A stretch of 64,000 nucleotides of DNA, taken from assembly GCA_017459895.1 (NCBI GenBank), contig JAFUCA010000001.1, forward strand, positions 1 through 64,000, written 5' to 3'. The position numbers and the translations under genes were made by a program. Below, in pieces: positions 9,108-18,744 of the stretch. Positions within the stretch are counted from its first letter, which is position 1; each line of letters starts with the position of its first letter. Source of the stretch: Bacillota bacterium. Its GTDB lineage: Bacteria > Bacillota > Clostridia > Peptostreptococcales > Anaerovoracaceae. The notes beneath the pieces were generated by a model. That model saw only the letters and a program-made list of their open reading frames with translations. It had not been told where the DNA came from and did no database searches.

Positions 9108-10862
9108 TCAAATCTCAATCTTCCGATTCTCGGCTTCGATGGCTGCTTCCAGATCCGCCTTGGTCAGTTCCTGCAGCTGTTCGTCCGTGACCAGGATATC
9201 CGGGGAAGGCTGAGCCGCATCACCGGGTGCGCTCTCGGCCGCAGCTCCGTCAGCATCGCCGACCGCATCGACCGCGCTATCGCTCTCGGCCGCAGCTCCG
9301 TCAGCATCGCCAGCCCCGCCAGCCTTTGCATCCTCCGATGGATCCACGACTCCCGCCAGCCGGTTGGCCTGCTGGTGGATCGCCTTCTCGAAGACGTTCC
9401 GGGCGGTCCGGCCGTTGCCGAAATGGGAATCCCGGTGCTCGTACATCTCGTTGAACTGCAGGAGCAGATAAGTTTCCGCCTCCTCCGTGAGGTGATACCC
9501 GTTCTTCGCGCAGAACGTCTTGAAGATCTCCAGGAGCTGATCCCCGGTGTAGTCGGGGAACTCGAAGTATTTGCTGAAGCGGGAACGGAAGCCCGGGTTG
9601 GACTCGATGAACTTGTGCATCAGCTCGGTGTAGCCGGCGACGATGACCACCAGTTCGTCCCGGTGATCCTCCATCGCCTTCAGAATCGTTTCGATGGCCT
9701 CCTTGCCGAAGCTGTCCTGATCGTCGTTCACCAGGGCGTAGGCCTCATCGATGAACAGCACACCCCCCATGGCCTGGTTGATCACATCCATCGTTTTCAG
9801 CGCGGTCTGTCCGGTGTAGCCGGCCACCAGCTGACTGCGGTCCGCCTCCACCAGCTGGCCCTTCGGCAGGATCCCGATCCGGTGATAGAGTCCGGCCACC
9901 AGCCGCGCCACCGTGGTCTTGCCGGTGCCGGGATTGCCTGTAAACACCAGATGATAGGAGATCGCGGGCACGTTCAGCCCCCGCTCCTGCCGCAGCTTGG
10001 TGATCGTGATGAAATTCATCAGGCTGCGGATGTCTTCCTTGATGCTGGTAAGGCCCACCAGCGCATCCAGCTCTTCTAACAATTCCTCCATAGTGCGGGT
10101 GTCTTCCTTGATCTCGACCTGGCTTTTGATCTGCTGGGCTTCATTGGTGGTCCGCTCGGTCTCGTCGCCTTCCGCATCGCCTCCGCCATCGCGTCCGGAG
10201 CCCGCATCTCCCGCGCCGCTTCCATCCGGACCGTCGGCTCCGCTCGCGCCGCTGCGCCCGTAGCCGCCGTTCGCCTTGCCGCCCGGCCGCAGAAAATCCC
10301 GGTTCAGAGCTTCGAAGATCAGCTCCGCGCCCACCGCCGCCTGGGTCTCCGGGCTGACGTAGCTGTCCTCCTTCAGCGGGGTGATCCGTTCCCGGATCCG
10401 GCCGGTGGAATAATCCACCTTGACCCCCTGACTGATGGAATACATCATCATTTTTTTGAGCTCCGCCGACAGCGCGTTGGATTCTTCGATGGTGAAATCC
10501 CCGTTGATGAACGCAGCTCCGGCCAGCAGGGATTTAAGATCGCCGATAAACGATTTGGTCCGCCGGCCGCCGCTCGCGAAGTCATCCGCCACCATCCGCG
10601 CGAAAAACGAAGGGATCTTCGAGGCTTCCGAGGGTTCAACGCTGTCCAGCATCGCCTGGGTGATCTGCACCGGAGTTCTCCGCTTGCCGCTGATCGCCTC
10701 CACCGCCGCCGCATAGTCCTCGGAATACCGGCCGTTGGCGTTCCAGATCCGCAGGATCGCCGTCTCGATGTAGAATTCAAACTCATTGGGATCTTCGAGG
10801 AAATCCTCGCAGGAACGTTGCAGCAGGTCGAATTCTCTTTTCAGTTGATCAAATCTGTTCAT
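9108..10862 (-). CDS. CbxX/SpoVK-type AAA+ ATPase
   Basis: 584 residues starting at the ATG complementary to 10860-10862, with AAGGAGA upstream. Residues 1-190 are a helical N-terminal region. A Gly/Ser/Asp-rich linker (~195-245) leads into one AAA+ module with Walker A GNPGTGKTT near residue 308, Walker B VLFIDEAYAL and the sensor region NPGFRSRFSKYFEFPDY. This resembles the CbxX/CfqX, SpoVK and EccA family of protein-remodelling ATPases. A second low-complexity Ala/Asp/Gly insert near the C-terminus (DNA 9230-9330) contains a 30-bp direct duplication and a copy of the overrepresented 10-mer. No substrate or T7SS genes are nearby. Confidence 0.85.
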   Translation of the reverse strand: MNRFDQLKREFDLLQRSCEDFLEDPNEFEFYIETAILRIWNANGRYSEDYAAAVEAISGKRRTPVQITQAMLDSVEPSEASKIPSFFARMVADDFASGGRRTKSFIGDLKSLLAGAAFINGDFTIEESNALSAELKKMMMYSISQGVKVDYSTGRIRERITPLKEDSYVSPETQAAVGAELIFEALNRDFLRPGGKANGGYGRSGASGADGPDGSGAGDAGSGRDGGGDAEGDETERTTNEAQQIKSQVEIKEDTRTMEELLEELDALVGLTSIKEDIRSLMNFITITKLRQERGLNVPAISYHLVFTGNPGTGKTTVARLVAGLYHRIGILPKGQLVEADRSQLVAGYTGQTALKTMDVINQAMGGVLFIDEAYALVNDDQDSFGKEAIETILKAMEDHRDELVVIVAGYTELMHKFIESNPGFRSRFSKYFEFPDYTGDQLLEIFKTFCAKNGYHLTEEAETYLLLQFNEMYEHRDSHFGNGRTARNVFEKAIHQQANRLAGVVDPSEDAKAGGAGDADGAAAESDSAVDAVGDADGAAAESAPGDAAQPSPDILVTDEQLQELTKADLEAAIEAENRKIEI

Positions 10863-10937
10863 TCGGTGATTCTCCTTCAGTCGTAGTTAAATCGAGGATA
10901 ATACAACAACAGTATAACATTATTTTCCGTTCTGTGG

Positions 10938-10980
10938 TAGAATACGTAACAAGGAGGCGCCGAGACAATTTTCCTCGGCG
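10938..10980 (+). promoter_or_regulatory. EFR1 promoter and hairpin between Shine-Dalgarno and start
   Basis: An extended -10 (TGG-TAGAAT, 10938-10943) predicts transcription starting near 10950. The Shine-Dalgarno AAGGAGG (10951-10957) is 31 nt before the ATG. The intervening 10958-10980 forms a 7-bp hairpin (CGCCGAG / CTCGGCG), which would bring the two to about 8 nt apart when folded. Confidence 0.6.
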
Positions 10981-10988
10981 GATGTGAT

Positions 10989-11747
10989 ATGATCCTGTAT
11001 TTTAGCGGAACGGGAAACAGCGAATACGTCGCGAAGAGAATCGCTCAGAAGACAGAGGACGAGGTCCTGAACCTGTTTGACCGGCTGAGAAATGATGATG
11101 TTTCCGAGATTCAATCGGACAAGCCCTGGGTGATCGTCGCACCCACCTACGCCTGGCAGATGCCGCACATCGTACGGGACTGGCTGAAGCGGGCGCAGCT
11201 TACCGGAGATCCGAGGGTCTATTTCGTTCTGACCTGCGGTACGAGCATCGGCGGAGCCGGCGCTTTTGCAAAGGCTGTCGCGTCCGAGATGGGCAAGACC
11301 TACAAGGGGACCGCGCCGGTGGTCATGCCGGAGAATTACATCGCCATATTCAACACACCAGGGCAGGAAAAGGCCATGGAGATCGTCGACCGGGCGGAGG
11401 AGAAGATCGACCGGATCGCAGAGACCATCAATGAAGGGGCCTACCTGGAGGAGCTGGGCGGCGGACGGCTGCCGAGCATGGTCATGAACTGGGGCTTCCA
11501 CAAGTTCATCATTGCCGACCGGAAATTCCGGACCAACGAGAACTGCACCTCCTGCGGGCAGTGCGTCAAGGTCTGTCCGACGGAGAACATCTATCTGGAC
11601 AGCCCGGAGGGAACAAAGCGTCATCCGGTCTGGAGCGGGCGCTGCATCCACTGCATGGCCTGCATCAACCGCTGCCCCTTCCGAGCGATCGAATACGGAT
11701 CCTCCACCGAGAGCAAGGAGCGGTACCGTTGTCCGAAGACGGTATGA
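10989..11747 (+). CDS. EFR1 family ferredoxin/flavodoxin fusion protein
   Basis: 252 residues. The N-terminus is flavodoxin-like with an FMN phosphate-binding start (YFSGTGNSEYVA) and the APTYAWQMPHIV loop. Two [4Fe-4S] motifs near the C-terminus follow (CTSCGQCVKVCP and CIHCMACINRCP). EFR1 proteins are small cytoplasmic electron carriers common in Clostridia; the partner here is unknown. The gene stands alone between its promoter and a strong terminator. Confidence 0.92.
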   Translation: MILYFSGTGNSEYVAKRIAQKTEDEVLNLFDRLRNDDVSEIQSDKPWVIVAPTYAWQMPHIVRDWLKRAQLTGDPRVYFVLTCGTSIGGAGAFAKAVASEMGKTYKGTAPVVMPENYIAIFNTPGQEKAMEIVDRAEEKIDRIAETINEGAYLEELGGGRLPSMVMNWGFHKFIIADRKFRTNENCTSCGQCVKVCPTENIYLDSPEGTKRHPVWSGRCIHCMACINRCPFRAIEYGSSTESKERYRCPKTV

Positions 11748-11791
11748 GCAGCACAGGCCAGGGATCAACGCCGCACCACAAAACCAATCCG

Positions 11792-11817
11792 GCAGACCAC
11801 AAGGTCTGCTTTTTTTT
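11792..11817 (+). terminator. Terminator after EFR1 gene
   Basis: A perfect 7-bp stem GCAGACC / GGTCTGC with loop ACAA is followed by seven or more T. Confidence 0.95.
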
Positions 11818-11881
11818 ATGCTCGAACCCGCCTCCGCCCCGGTGGCCGAATTTGTCTGATATTGACGATTCCGATACCCTG

Positions 11882-11963
11882 CTATCAAAAAAATTCATAG
11901 CGCACCCCATTGAAGATCTTCCCATAACAGGGTATCATAATATAAGCCTATTAAAACGATAGG
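11882..11963. promoter_or_regulatory. Candidate LysR operator sites upstream of the sulfur regulator
   Basis: Two dyads precede the LysR gene: CTAT-N11-ATAG (11882-11900) and CCTAT-N7-ATAGG (11947-11963). They resemble the dyad in front of sbp (12955-12975). This is consistent with autoregulation and control of the downstream operon by one LysR protein. Confidence 0.45.
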
Positions 11964-11996
11964 TAAATAGACAAAAGGGATTGGGAAAATTAAATT

Positions 11997-12941
11997 ATGA
12001 CACTGCAGCAGATGATTTATGTGCTTACTGTGGCGGAGTGCGGATCGATGAACAAGGCGTCGGAGAAGCTGTTTGTCGTGCAGCCGACGCTGACCAGCGC
12101 CATCCGCGAACTGGAGCACGAGATGGGGATCACCATATTCGTCCGCACCCGCAAGGGGGTTACCCCCACCGCGGAGGGGGCGGAATTCTTAAATGATCTA
12201 AAAAATTTCAACCAGCATTACAACACCATGATGCTCAAGTACCAGGGGGAGGGCAGCTACAAGCGCAAGTTCGGTGTCTCCACCCAGCACTATTCCTTCG
12301 CGGTGAAGGCCTTCGTGGAGATGGCCAAGAACTACGACATGAATCAATTCGAGTTCGCCATCCGGGAGACCAGAACCAAGCAGGTGATCCTGGACGTGGC
12401 GGCGCTTCGAAGCGAGATCGGGGTGCTCTACGTCAGCAATCAGAATCGCAAAGCTCTGGACAGACTTTTCACGGAGCAGGAGCTGCAATTTCATCCGCTG
12501 GTGAAATGCCGGGCCTATGTATACCTCTGGGAGAAGCACCCGCTGGCTAAGGAACCCTCCATCGGTATCGAACAGCTGGAACCCTATCCCTGCCTTTCCT
12601 TTGAACAGGATGAGGAGAATCCGTTTTTCTCAGAAGAAATCCTCAGTGAGAATGCCTATCCTAAGATCATTCGGGCCACCGACCGGGCCACCATGCTGAA
12701 TCTGATGGTGGGCCTGGGGGGCTACACCCTGTGCTCCGGCATCATTTCCGGAGACCTGAACGGAGACGGCTTCGTGGCGGTGCCCTTCCGGGAGGACGAG
12801 GAGAACCTCAACAGCGTCATGGAGATCGGATACCTCACCAAGAAGAACAGCATGTTGAGTCGAACCGCCCGGCAGTACATCCAGGAGCTAAAGGACTTCC
12901 TGGCGGAGGCGGGAACCGCCGACCGGGAGGAGATTTATTAA
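11997..12941 (+). CDS. LysR-type regulator of the sulfur operon
   Basis: 314 residues with an N-terminal winged helix-turn-helix (SMNKASEKLFVVQPTLTSAIRELEHEMG) followed by an effector-binding domain. It is the first gene before sbp-cysTWA-cysDN in the same direction, with a separate promoter for sbp, so it is probably a CysL/CysB-like activator of sulfate assimilation. The inducer cannot be read from sequence. Confidence 0.85.
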   Translation: MTLQQMIYVLTVAECGSMNKASEKLFVVQPTLTSAIRELEHEMGITIFVRTRKGVTPTAEGAEFLNDLKNFNQHYNTMMLKYQGEGSYKRKFGVSTQHYSFAVKAFVEMAKNYDMNQFEFAIRETRTKQVILDVAALRSEIGVLYVSNQNRKALDRLFTEQELQFHPLVKCRAYVYLWEKHPLAKEPSIGIEQLEPYPCLSFEQDEENPFFSEEILSENAYPKIIRATDRATMLNLMVGLGGYTLCSGIISGDLNGDGFVAVPFREDEENLNSVMEIGYLTKKNSMLSRTARQYIQELKDFLAEAGTADREEIY

Positions 12942-12954
12942 CCCGGTAATCCGT

Positions 12955-13025
12955 GTTATCAGTGCATTTGATAACGAAACCTCAATGTTACATATTTTAC
13001 AAATTCGAACAGGGTGGGGTATGCT
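12955..13025 (+). promoter_or_regulatory. Sulfur operon promoter with LysR-type dyad
   Basis: The dyad GTTATCA-N7-TGATAAC occupies 12955-12975. A promoter follows with -35 TTTACA (12996-13001), an 18-nt spacer and -10 TATGCT (13020-13025). A dyad just upstream of the -35 is the usual activation position for a LysR protein. Confidence 0.65.
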
Positions 13026-13084
13026 AAGGACAATGCTACGTCAAAGGGAACTTAGAGTTTAATAGTTTATGGGGGTGATTGAAC

Positions 13085-14167
13085 ATGAACAAGAAAATCA
13101 GAAAACTAATCGGAGTACTTCTGGCGGTGCTTTTGGCCGCCTCCCTGGGGCTGACGGGATGCGGCTCCGAAGGAAGCGGCGGAGAGGAAGAGGGCGGTCC
13201 CATCGAGCTGACCAACGTCTCTTACGATCCGACCAGAGAACTGTATGCAGCTTATAACCAGCTTTTTGAGCAGTACTATGAGGAAACCTTCGGACAGCCC
13301 ATCACCGTGACACAGTCCCACGGCGGATCCGGCAAGCAGGCACTGGAAGTGGCCAACGGCCTGGAGGCCGATGTGGTTACCCTGGCCCTGGAAGGGGACG
13401 TACAGGTGGTTGCGGACGCCGGCCTCATCGATGAAGGATTCACATCCGAATTCGATCTGGACAGCTCGCCCTATACCTCCACCATTGTCTTCCTGGTGCG
13501 CAAGGGCAACCCGAAGAACATCAACGATTGGGGAGATCTGCTGAAGGACGATGTGGGTGTCATCACACCGAACCCGAAGACCTCCGGCGGCGCGATGTGG
13601 AACTACCTGGCCGCCTGGTACTATTTCGAGAAACAGGGCCAGAGCGACGATGAGATCCTGAAGTCCATCAACAAGCTCTACAGCAACGTGGTTGTACTGG
13701 ACTCCGGCGCCAGAGGCGCCACCACCTCCTTCGTGGAGAACCAGCAGGGCGATGTGCTCCTGGCCTGGGAGAACGAAGCCTTCCTGTCTCTGAAGGAATA
13801 CCCGAATGATTATGAGATCGTGGTGCCCTCTGTGTCCATCCTCTGCCAGCCCACCGTTGCGGTGGTAGACGAGGTGGCGAAGAAGCACGGCACCGAGGAG
13901 GCCGCGGCAGAGTATCTGTCCTACCTGTATTCTGAGGAAGCTCAGGAGATCGAAGCCCAGAACTTCTATCGCCCCAGCAACGAGGCCGTTCTGGACAAGT
14001 ATTCCTTCGAGGCAACATCCAACACCATCGACGCGGTACCGGAGGACGGCAAGTGGATCAATACCAATGTCGAACTGACGGACATCAACCACTTCGGCGG
14101 ATGGGCCAAGGCCAGAGAGATCCATTTCGCAGACGGTGCGAACTTCGACAAGATCTACGAGCAGTAG
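13085..14167 (+). CDS. sbp: Sulfate ABC transporter substrate-binding lipoprotein
   Basis: 360 residues from the ATG at 13085, chosen over an in-frame TTG at 13079 because GGGGGTG sits 8 nt before it. It has a lipoprotein signal with lipobox LTGC (Cys26). The Sbp/CysP family signature SHGGSGKQALEVANGLEADVVTLAL is plain, so it should bind sulfate (or thiosulfate) outside the membrane and deliver it to the CysTW permease. It is the first gene of a long operon running to the sulfite reductase at 25531. Confidence 0.92.
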   Translation: MNKKIRKLIGVLLAVLLAASLGLTGCGSEGSGGEEEGGPIELTNVSYDPTRELYAAYNQLFEQYYEETFGQPITVTQSHGGSGKQALEVANGLEADVVTLALEGDVQVVADAGLIDEGFTSEFDLDSSPYTSTIVFLVRKGNPKNINDWGDLLKDDVGVITPNPKTSGGAMWNYLAAWYYFEKQGQSDDEILKSINKLYSNVVVLDSGARGATTSFVENQQGDVLLAWENEAFLSLKEYPNDYEIVVPSVSILCQPTVAVVDEVAKKHGTEEAAAEYLSYLYSEEAQEIEAQNFYRPSNEAVLDKYSFEATSNTIDAVPEDGKWINTNVELTDINHFGGWAKAREIHFADGANFDKIYEQ

Positions 14168-14198
14168 AGCCATGCATTGATAAAAGGGGTGTTTACGC

Positions 14199-15038
14199 AT
14201 GAACAGACTGAAACAAAAGAGTATTATACCGGGGTTCGGTCTATCCTTTGGAATCACGATCACGACACTGTGTGTCGTGGTCCTGATCCCCCTCTGCTCG
14301 CTGGTGGTCTTCTCGGCGCAGCTTTCGCCATCGGAGTTCCTGTATACCATCACAAGACCGAGAATCCTTTCCGGCTACTATGTCAGCATTTCCACCTCGC
14401 TGGCCGCGTCCCTGGTGAACGCAGCCATGGGGCTGATTCTGGCCTGGGTGCTGGTACGGTACGACTTTCCCGGCAAGAAGTTCCTGGATGGAATCATTGA
14501 GCTTCCCTTCGCCCTTCCCACGGCGGTGGCAGGTATCGCATTGACCCACATGACCACCACCAACGGCTGGGTAGGCAAGATCTTTTACGATGCCTTCGGA
14601 ATCCGGATCGCGTACACAAGACTGGGCATCACCATCGCCCTGATTTTCATCGGCATTCCCTTCGTGGTTCGTTCGGTGCAGCCGGTGTTAGAGAAGATCA
14701 GCCTGGAGTACGAGGAGGCCGCCATGATTCTGGGGGCCAGCCGCAAGGTCACCTTCTGGAAGGTCATCTTCCCGGAGATCCTGCCGGCTCTGATTTCCGG
14801 GTTCACCATCGCCTTCGCCAGATGCATCGGCGAGTACGGCAGCGTCGTCTTCATCGCGGGCAACACGCCCTACGAGACGGAGATCGCACCGCTGCTGATC
14901 ATGTCGGAGCTGCAGGAGTTTGACTATGCGGCCGCCACCTCCATCGCACTGGTGATGCTGGTGATCGCCTTCGTCATCCTGTCGGTTAATGCGCTGGTGC
15001 AGAGCCGCGTCTCCAAGCGGGTCAGCGGTCTGGCATAG
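14199..15038 (+). CDS. cysT: Sulfate ABC transporter permease CysT
   Basis: 279 residues with six predicted hydrophobic segments and the EAA loop (EYEEAAMILGASRKVTFWKVIFPEILPA) that docks on the ATPase. RBS AAAGGGG precedes the ATG. It forms the transmembrane channel with CysW. Confidence 0.93.
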   Translation: MNRLKQKSIIPGFGLSFGITITTLCVVVLIPLCSLVVFSAQLSPSEFLYTITRPRILSGYYVSISTSLAASLVNAAMGLILAWVLVRYDFPGKKFLDGIIELPFALPTAVAGIALTHMTTTNGWVGKIFYDAFGIRIAYTRLGITIALIFIGIPFVVRSVQPVLEKISLEYEEAAMILGASRKVTFWKVIFPEILPALISGFTIAFARCIGEYGSVVFIAGNTPYETEIAPLLIMSELQEFDYAAATSIALVMLVIAFVILSVNALVQSRVSKRVSGLA

Positions 15039-15049
15039 GAGGTGAGCTT

Positions 15050-15880
15050 ATGGAGATAAGAAAGAACAGCGGGACACTGAAATGGATACTGATCGGGCTC
15101 AGCTTTTTCTTCCTGGCGGTATTCCTGCTCCTCCCGCTCATATACATCGTGACAACGTCCCTGCGTGACGGCATCACAGGATACATCCATTCCGTGACGG
15201 ATCCCTATGCCATCAAGGCAGCGCTGCTGACCATCCAGGCCACCCTGTGGGCCGTTGTGGTCAATGCACTGTTCGGCCTGGCGGCAGCCTGGTGCCTGAC
15301 GAAGTACGCCTTCCGGGGCAAGAAGGTGCTGTCCACCTTCATCGACCTGCCGGTGACGGTATCTCCCATTATCGCCGGTCTGATCTACGTGCTGACCTTC
15401 GGCCGTCAGGGAGAGCTGTATCCGGTGATCGAACAGCTGGGCATTCAGATCATCTTCGCGGTTCCCGGTATTGTCCTGGCCACCATCTTCGTCACCTTCC
15501 CCTTCATTTCCAGGGAACTGATCCCGGTGCTGACGGCACAGGGTACCGACGAAGAGGAAGCAGCCGCTCTGATGGGCGCCGGCACCTTCAGCATATTCCG
15601 CAAGGTGACCCTGCCCCACATCAAGTGGGCACTGCTCTACGGCGTGGTACTGTGTACCGCCCGGGCCATGGGAGAATTCGGCGCGGTATCGGTTCTGTCG
15701 GGACATCTGAGAGGCAAGACCAATACCCTGCCCCTGTACATCGAACTGCTGTATCAGGGCTATGACTTCACCGGAGCCTTCGCGGCCTCCTCGGTGCTGG
15801 TGGTTCTGGCGGTCATCATACTGATCCTGCGAATCGTATTGGAGCACCGGGGCAAGAAAGAGCTGGATATCCTCAAGTAA
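15050..15880 (+). CDS. cysW: Sulfate ABC transporter permease CysW
   Basis: 276 residues, six hydrophobic segments, EAA loop (DEEEAAALMGAGTFSIFRKVTLPHIKWAL). It lies 11 nt after cysT with RBS GGAGGTGA. It pairs with CysT in the inner-membrane sulfate channel. Confidence 0.93.
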   Translation: MEIRKNSGTLKWILIGLSFFFLAVFLLLPLIYIVTTSLRDGITGYIHSVTDPYAIKAALLTIQATLWAVVVNALFGLAAAWCLTKYAFRGKKVLSTFIDLPVTVSPIIAGLIYVLTFGRQGELYPVIEQLGIQIIFAVPGIVLATIFVTFPFISRELIPVLTAQGTDEEEAAALMGAGTFSIFRKVTLPHIKWALLYGVVLCTARAMGEFGAVSVLSGHLRGKTNTLPLYIELLYQGYDFTGAFAASSVLVVLAVIILILRIVLEHRGKKELDILK

Positions 15881-15922
15881 CCCGCAGTGAGAACGGGAGA
15901 AAGGGAAAAAGGGAGAATAGAG

Positions 15923-17020
15923 ATGAGCGAAACAATTCAGGAAACAGCTGCCAGCCGCGAAGGATACGTGCAGCTTGTCAATATCAATAAGTATTACAAA
16001 GACTTTCACGCCACCAAGGATGCGAACATCTCCATCGCGAGGGGCAAGCTGGTAGCTTTGCTGGGGCCCTCCGGCAGCGGCAAAACCACCATCCTGCGGA
16101 TGATCGCGGGACTGGAGCAGCCCGACAGCGGACAGATCCTCATCGATGGCAAGGTGGTGAACGATGTGCCGGGGAGCGACCGGGGAATCGGTTTCGTATT
16201 TCAGAGCTATGCTCTGTTTCGCTACATGACCGTGTACGACAACATCGCCTTCGGCCTGCGGGTCAAGAAGGTGCCGGAGGATCAGATTCGGGAACGTGTG
16301 ACCGAGCTTCTGTCCCTGATCAGCTGCGAGGGCCTGGAGAAGAGATTCCCCAGTCAGCTCTCCGGCGGCCAGCGACAGCGGGTGGCCTTCGCCAGAGCCC
16401 TGGCACCGAATCCCCAGATCCTCCTGCTGGATGAACCCTTCGCCGCCATCGACGCGAAGGTTCGGCTGGAGCTGAGAACCTGGCTCAAGGATATGATCAC
16501 CCGGCTGCAGATCACCAGCATCTTTGTAACCCACGACCAGGATGAGGCCATCGAGGTGGCGGATGACATTATCGTCACCAATCAGGGACGGGTGGAACAG
16601 TCGGGCTCCCCCCAGGAGCTTTACCGCAACCCGGCCACCCCCTTCGTGGCGCAGTTTATCGGCCACTCGACGCAGGTGGAGAACTTCGATCAGTTCCGTC
16701 ATTTCGAAAAGACGGCCGATCAGGTCACCGCCATCCTGCGGCCGGAATTCGTCAGTGTATTTAAAATCGGAGAGAACATTCAGTTCGCTAATTCCGCCGA
16801 GGAAGCGGTGGTGGAGGATATCATCTTCCGGGGAAGCAATCTGGAGATCCGGGTGCTGCTCCACGGCAATCACATCTCCTCCGCCCGCAGCATCAATGAA
16901 CCTCCGATTGAAATAGGAGAGACGGTTCATGTCTTCATCTACAGGCTCTTCGTCATCGAAGATGGGAAGATCTCCCTGGTGGAGAATCTGTCGCTGAAGC
17001 AGGAACCGGTGGTGATTTAA
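15923..17020 (+). CDS. cysA: Sulfate ABC transporter ATP-binding protein
   Basis: 365 residues. The ATG at 15923 follows AAAGGGAG; an upstream in-frame start at 15887 lacks this. Walker A GPSGSGKTT, signature LSGGQRQR, Walker B ILLLDEPFAA and the H-loop THDQDEA are all present. The C-terminal ~120 residues are a TOBE-like regulatory domain. Its stop overlaps the aprA start by one base (TAATG), which indicates translational coupling between import and reduction. Confidence 0.93.
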   Translation: MSETIQETAASREGYVQLVNINKYYKDFHATKDANISIARGKLVALLGPSGSGKTTILRMIAGLEQPDSGQILIDGKVVNDVPGSDRGIGFVFQSYALFRYMTVYDNIAFGLRVKKVPEDQIRERVTELLSLISCEGLEKRFPSQLSGGQRQRVAFARALAPNPQILLLDEPFAAIDAKVRLELRTWLKDMITRLQITSIFVTHDQDEAIEVADDIIVTNQGRVEQSGSPQELYRNPATPFVAQFIGHSTQVENFDQFRHFEKTADQVTAILRPEFVSVFKIGENIQFANSAEEAVVEDIIFRGSNLEIRVLLHGNHISSARSINEPPIEIGETVHVFIYRLFVIEDGKISLVENLSLKQEPVVI

Positions 17021-18744
17021 TGGAACACAGGACACTCATGTCAGATGTATTGATCATCGGCGGCGGTACCGCCGGGTGTTACGCGGCCATCTGGCTGGCG
17101 GAGCACACGGATCTGACGGTTACGGTGGCAGACAAGGCGGACATACGCCGCAGCGGCTGCCTGGCCGCCGGGGTCAATGCGCTGAATGCATATATCACAC
17201 CGGGACATGTTCCCATGGACTATGTCCGCTACGCCTCGCAGGATGCCGGAGGGATTGTCCGGGAGGACCTTCTCTACGACATTTCCTGCCTGTTTAATGA
17301 GGTGACACAGGACATGGAGCGCCGGGGCCTGACGATCCTCAAGGATGAGAACGGGGAGTATGTGTCCCGGGGCTGGCGAAACCTCAAGATCAACGGGGAG
17401 AACATTAAGCCGATCCTGGCTTCTGAAGTGTTCCGGCAGGAACGGGTGAAGGTGACAGAACATGTGAACATCACAGACCTCAGGATCAGCGATGGGGTGC
17501 GAGGCGCGTACGGATTCGGCATCCGGGACGGCGCCTTTTATGAGTTTCAGGCGAAGGCGGTGCTGGTGGCCACCGGCGGGGCAGCGGGGCTGTATCGCCC
17601 CAATAACCCGGAGGGTCAGCCCCATCAGATGTGGTACAGCCCCTTCAACACCGGGGCGGGCTACGCCATGGGTATCCTGGCCGGGGCGGAGATGACCACC
17701 TTCGAGATGCGGTTCATCGCCCTCCGCTGCAAGGACACCATCGCCCCCACCGGCACCATTGCCCAGGGGGTAGGGGCCCGTCAGGTAAACGCCCGGGGAG
17801 AGGACTATGAGAAGCAGTATGGCATCTCCACCTCCCAAAGGCTGTGGGGTACCGTCTCCGAGAACCGGGAGGGCCGGGGGCCCTGTTTCCTGCATACGCG
17901 CGGTATTGATGCCCGCCGGGAGGAAGAGCTGTACAAGGCCTACCTGAATATGGCTCCCCTGCAGACGCTGAAATGGATCGATTCCGGTGATGGGCCGGCC
18001 TCTGCGGATGTAGAAATCGAAGGCACAGAGCCCTATATCGTAGGAGGCCATACCGCCAGCGGATACTGGATCGGCCGGGATCGCCAGACCACCCTTCCGG
18101 GACTCTTCGCCGCCGGCGATGTGGCGGGGGGACAGCCCCAGAAGTATGTTACCGGAGCCTTGGCCGAGGGGAAGCTGGCCGCCCGGGGGATCGCAGAATT
18201 TCTCGCAAAGGCTGCGGCTGCCGAGGGACAGGAAACACTGCAGGAGAAAACCTGCCAGGCCTTGGACCATCAAGCCCAGGCGAAAAAAGCGGAGTACGAG
18301 GGCTTCCTAACCCGGGGGTCGGAGCCCGGAAACGACAGCCTTTGCACCATCTCGGCCCATCAGCTGGAGGTGGCCATGCAGAAGGTCATGGACGAATACG
18401 CCGGAGGCATCAAAACCGATTACCGGTATACGGAAGCGGGACTGGATGCCGCCAAGCGCCGGATTGAGAGCCTGCAGGAGCAGCTGGGAGAGGCCGCTGC
18501 CCGGGAGGAAGCCGATCTGCTGGATCTCTATGAGGTTCGGGATCGGCTGGTGTGCGCCCGGGTGCTCATCGCCCACCTGCGGGCCCGGAAGGAAACCCGC
18601 TGGCACGGATTCGCCGAGAATGCGGATCACCCCGGACAGGATCCGGCCTATCGCTGCTATATCAACTCGGTGATGGAGGACGGAAGTCTTAGGATCATCC
18701 GAAGGGATCTGATACATATGGAGGAGGATGCATGGGAGTCGTAA
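17020..18744 (+). CDS. aprA: Adenylylsulfate reductase subunit alpha
   Basis: 574 residues. It is a flavoprotein of the fumarate reductase/AprA family with dinucleotide motif IIGGGTAGCYAAIW near the N-terminus, then RRSGCLAAGVNALNAYI and later FAAGDVAGGQPQKYV. AprA reduces adenylylsulfate (APS) to sulfite and AMP. It is coupled to cysA and overlaps aprB. No qmo or dsrAB genes accompany it, and transport, ATP sulfurylase and methionine genes share the operon, so the role is probably assimilatory. Confidence 0.9.
   Translation: MEHRTLMSDVLIIGGGTAGCYAAIWLAEHTDLTVTVADKADIRRSGCLAAGVNALNAYITPGHVPMDYVRYASQDAGGIVREDLLYDISCLFNEVTQDMERRGLTILKDENGEYVSRGWRNLKINGENIKPILASEVFRQERVKVTEHVNITDLRISDGVRGAYGFGIRDGAFYEFQAKAVLVATGGAAGLYRPNNPEGQPHQMWYSPFNTGAGYAMGILAGAEMTTFEMRFIALRCKDTIAPTGTIAQGVGARQVNARGEDYEKQYGISTSQRLWGTVSENREGRGPCFLHTRGIDARREEELYKAYLNMAPLQTLKWIDSGDGPASADVEIEGTEPYIVGGHTASGYWIGRDRQTTLPGLFAAGDVAGGQPQKYVTGALAEGKLAARGIAEFLAKAAAAEGQETLQEKTCQALDHQAQAKKAEYEGFLTRGSEPGNDSLCTISAHQLEVAMQKVMDEYAGGIKTDYRYTEAGLDAAKRRIESLQEQLGEAAAREEADLLDLYEVRDRLVCARVLIAHLRARKETRWHGFAENADHPGQDPAYRCYINSVMEDGSLRIIRRDLIHMEEDAWES

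Noticed and set aside
14924..17035. A 703-codon minus-strand open frame across the cysT-cysW-cysA genes
   Set aside because: It spans three clear plus-strand genes and is a shadow of them.
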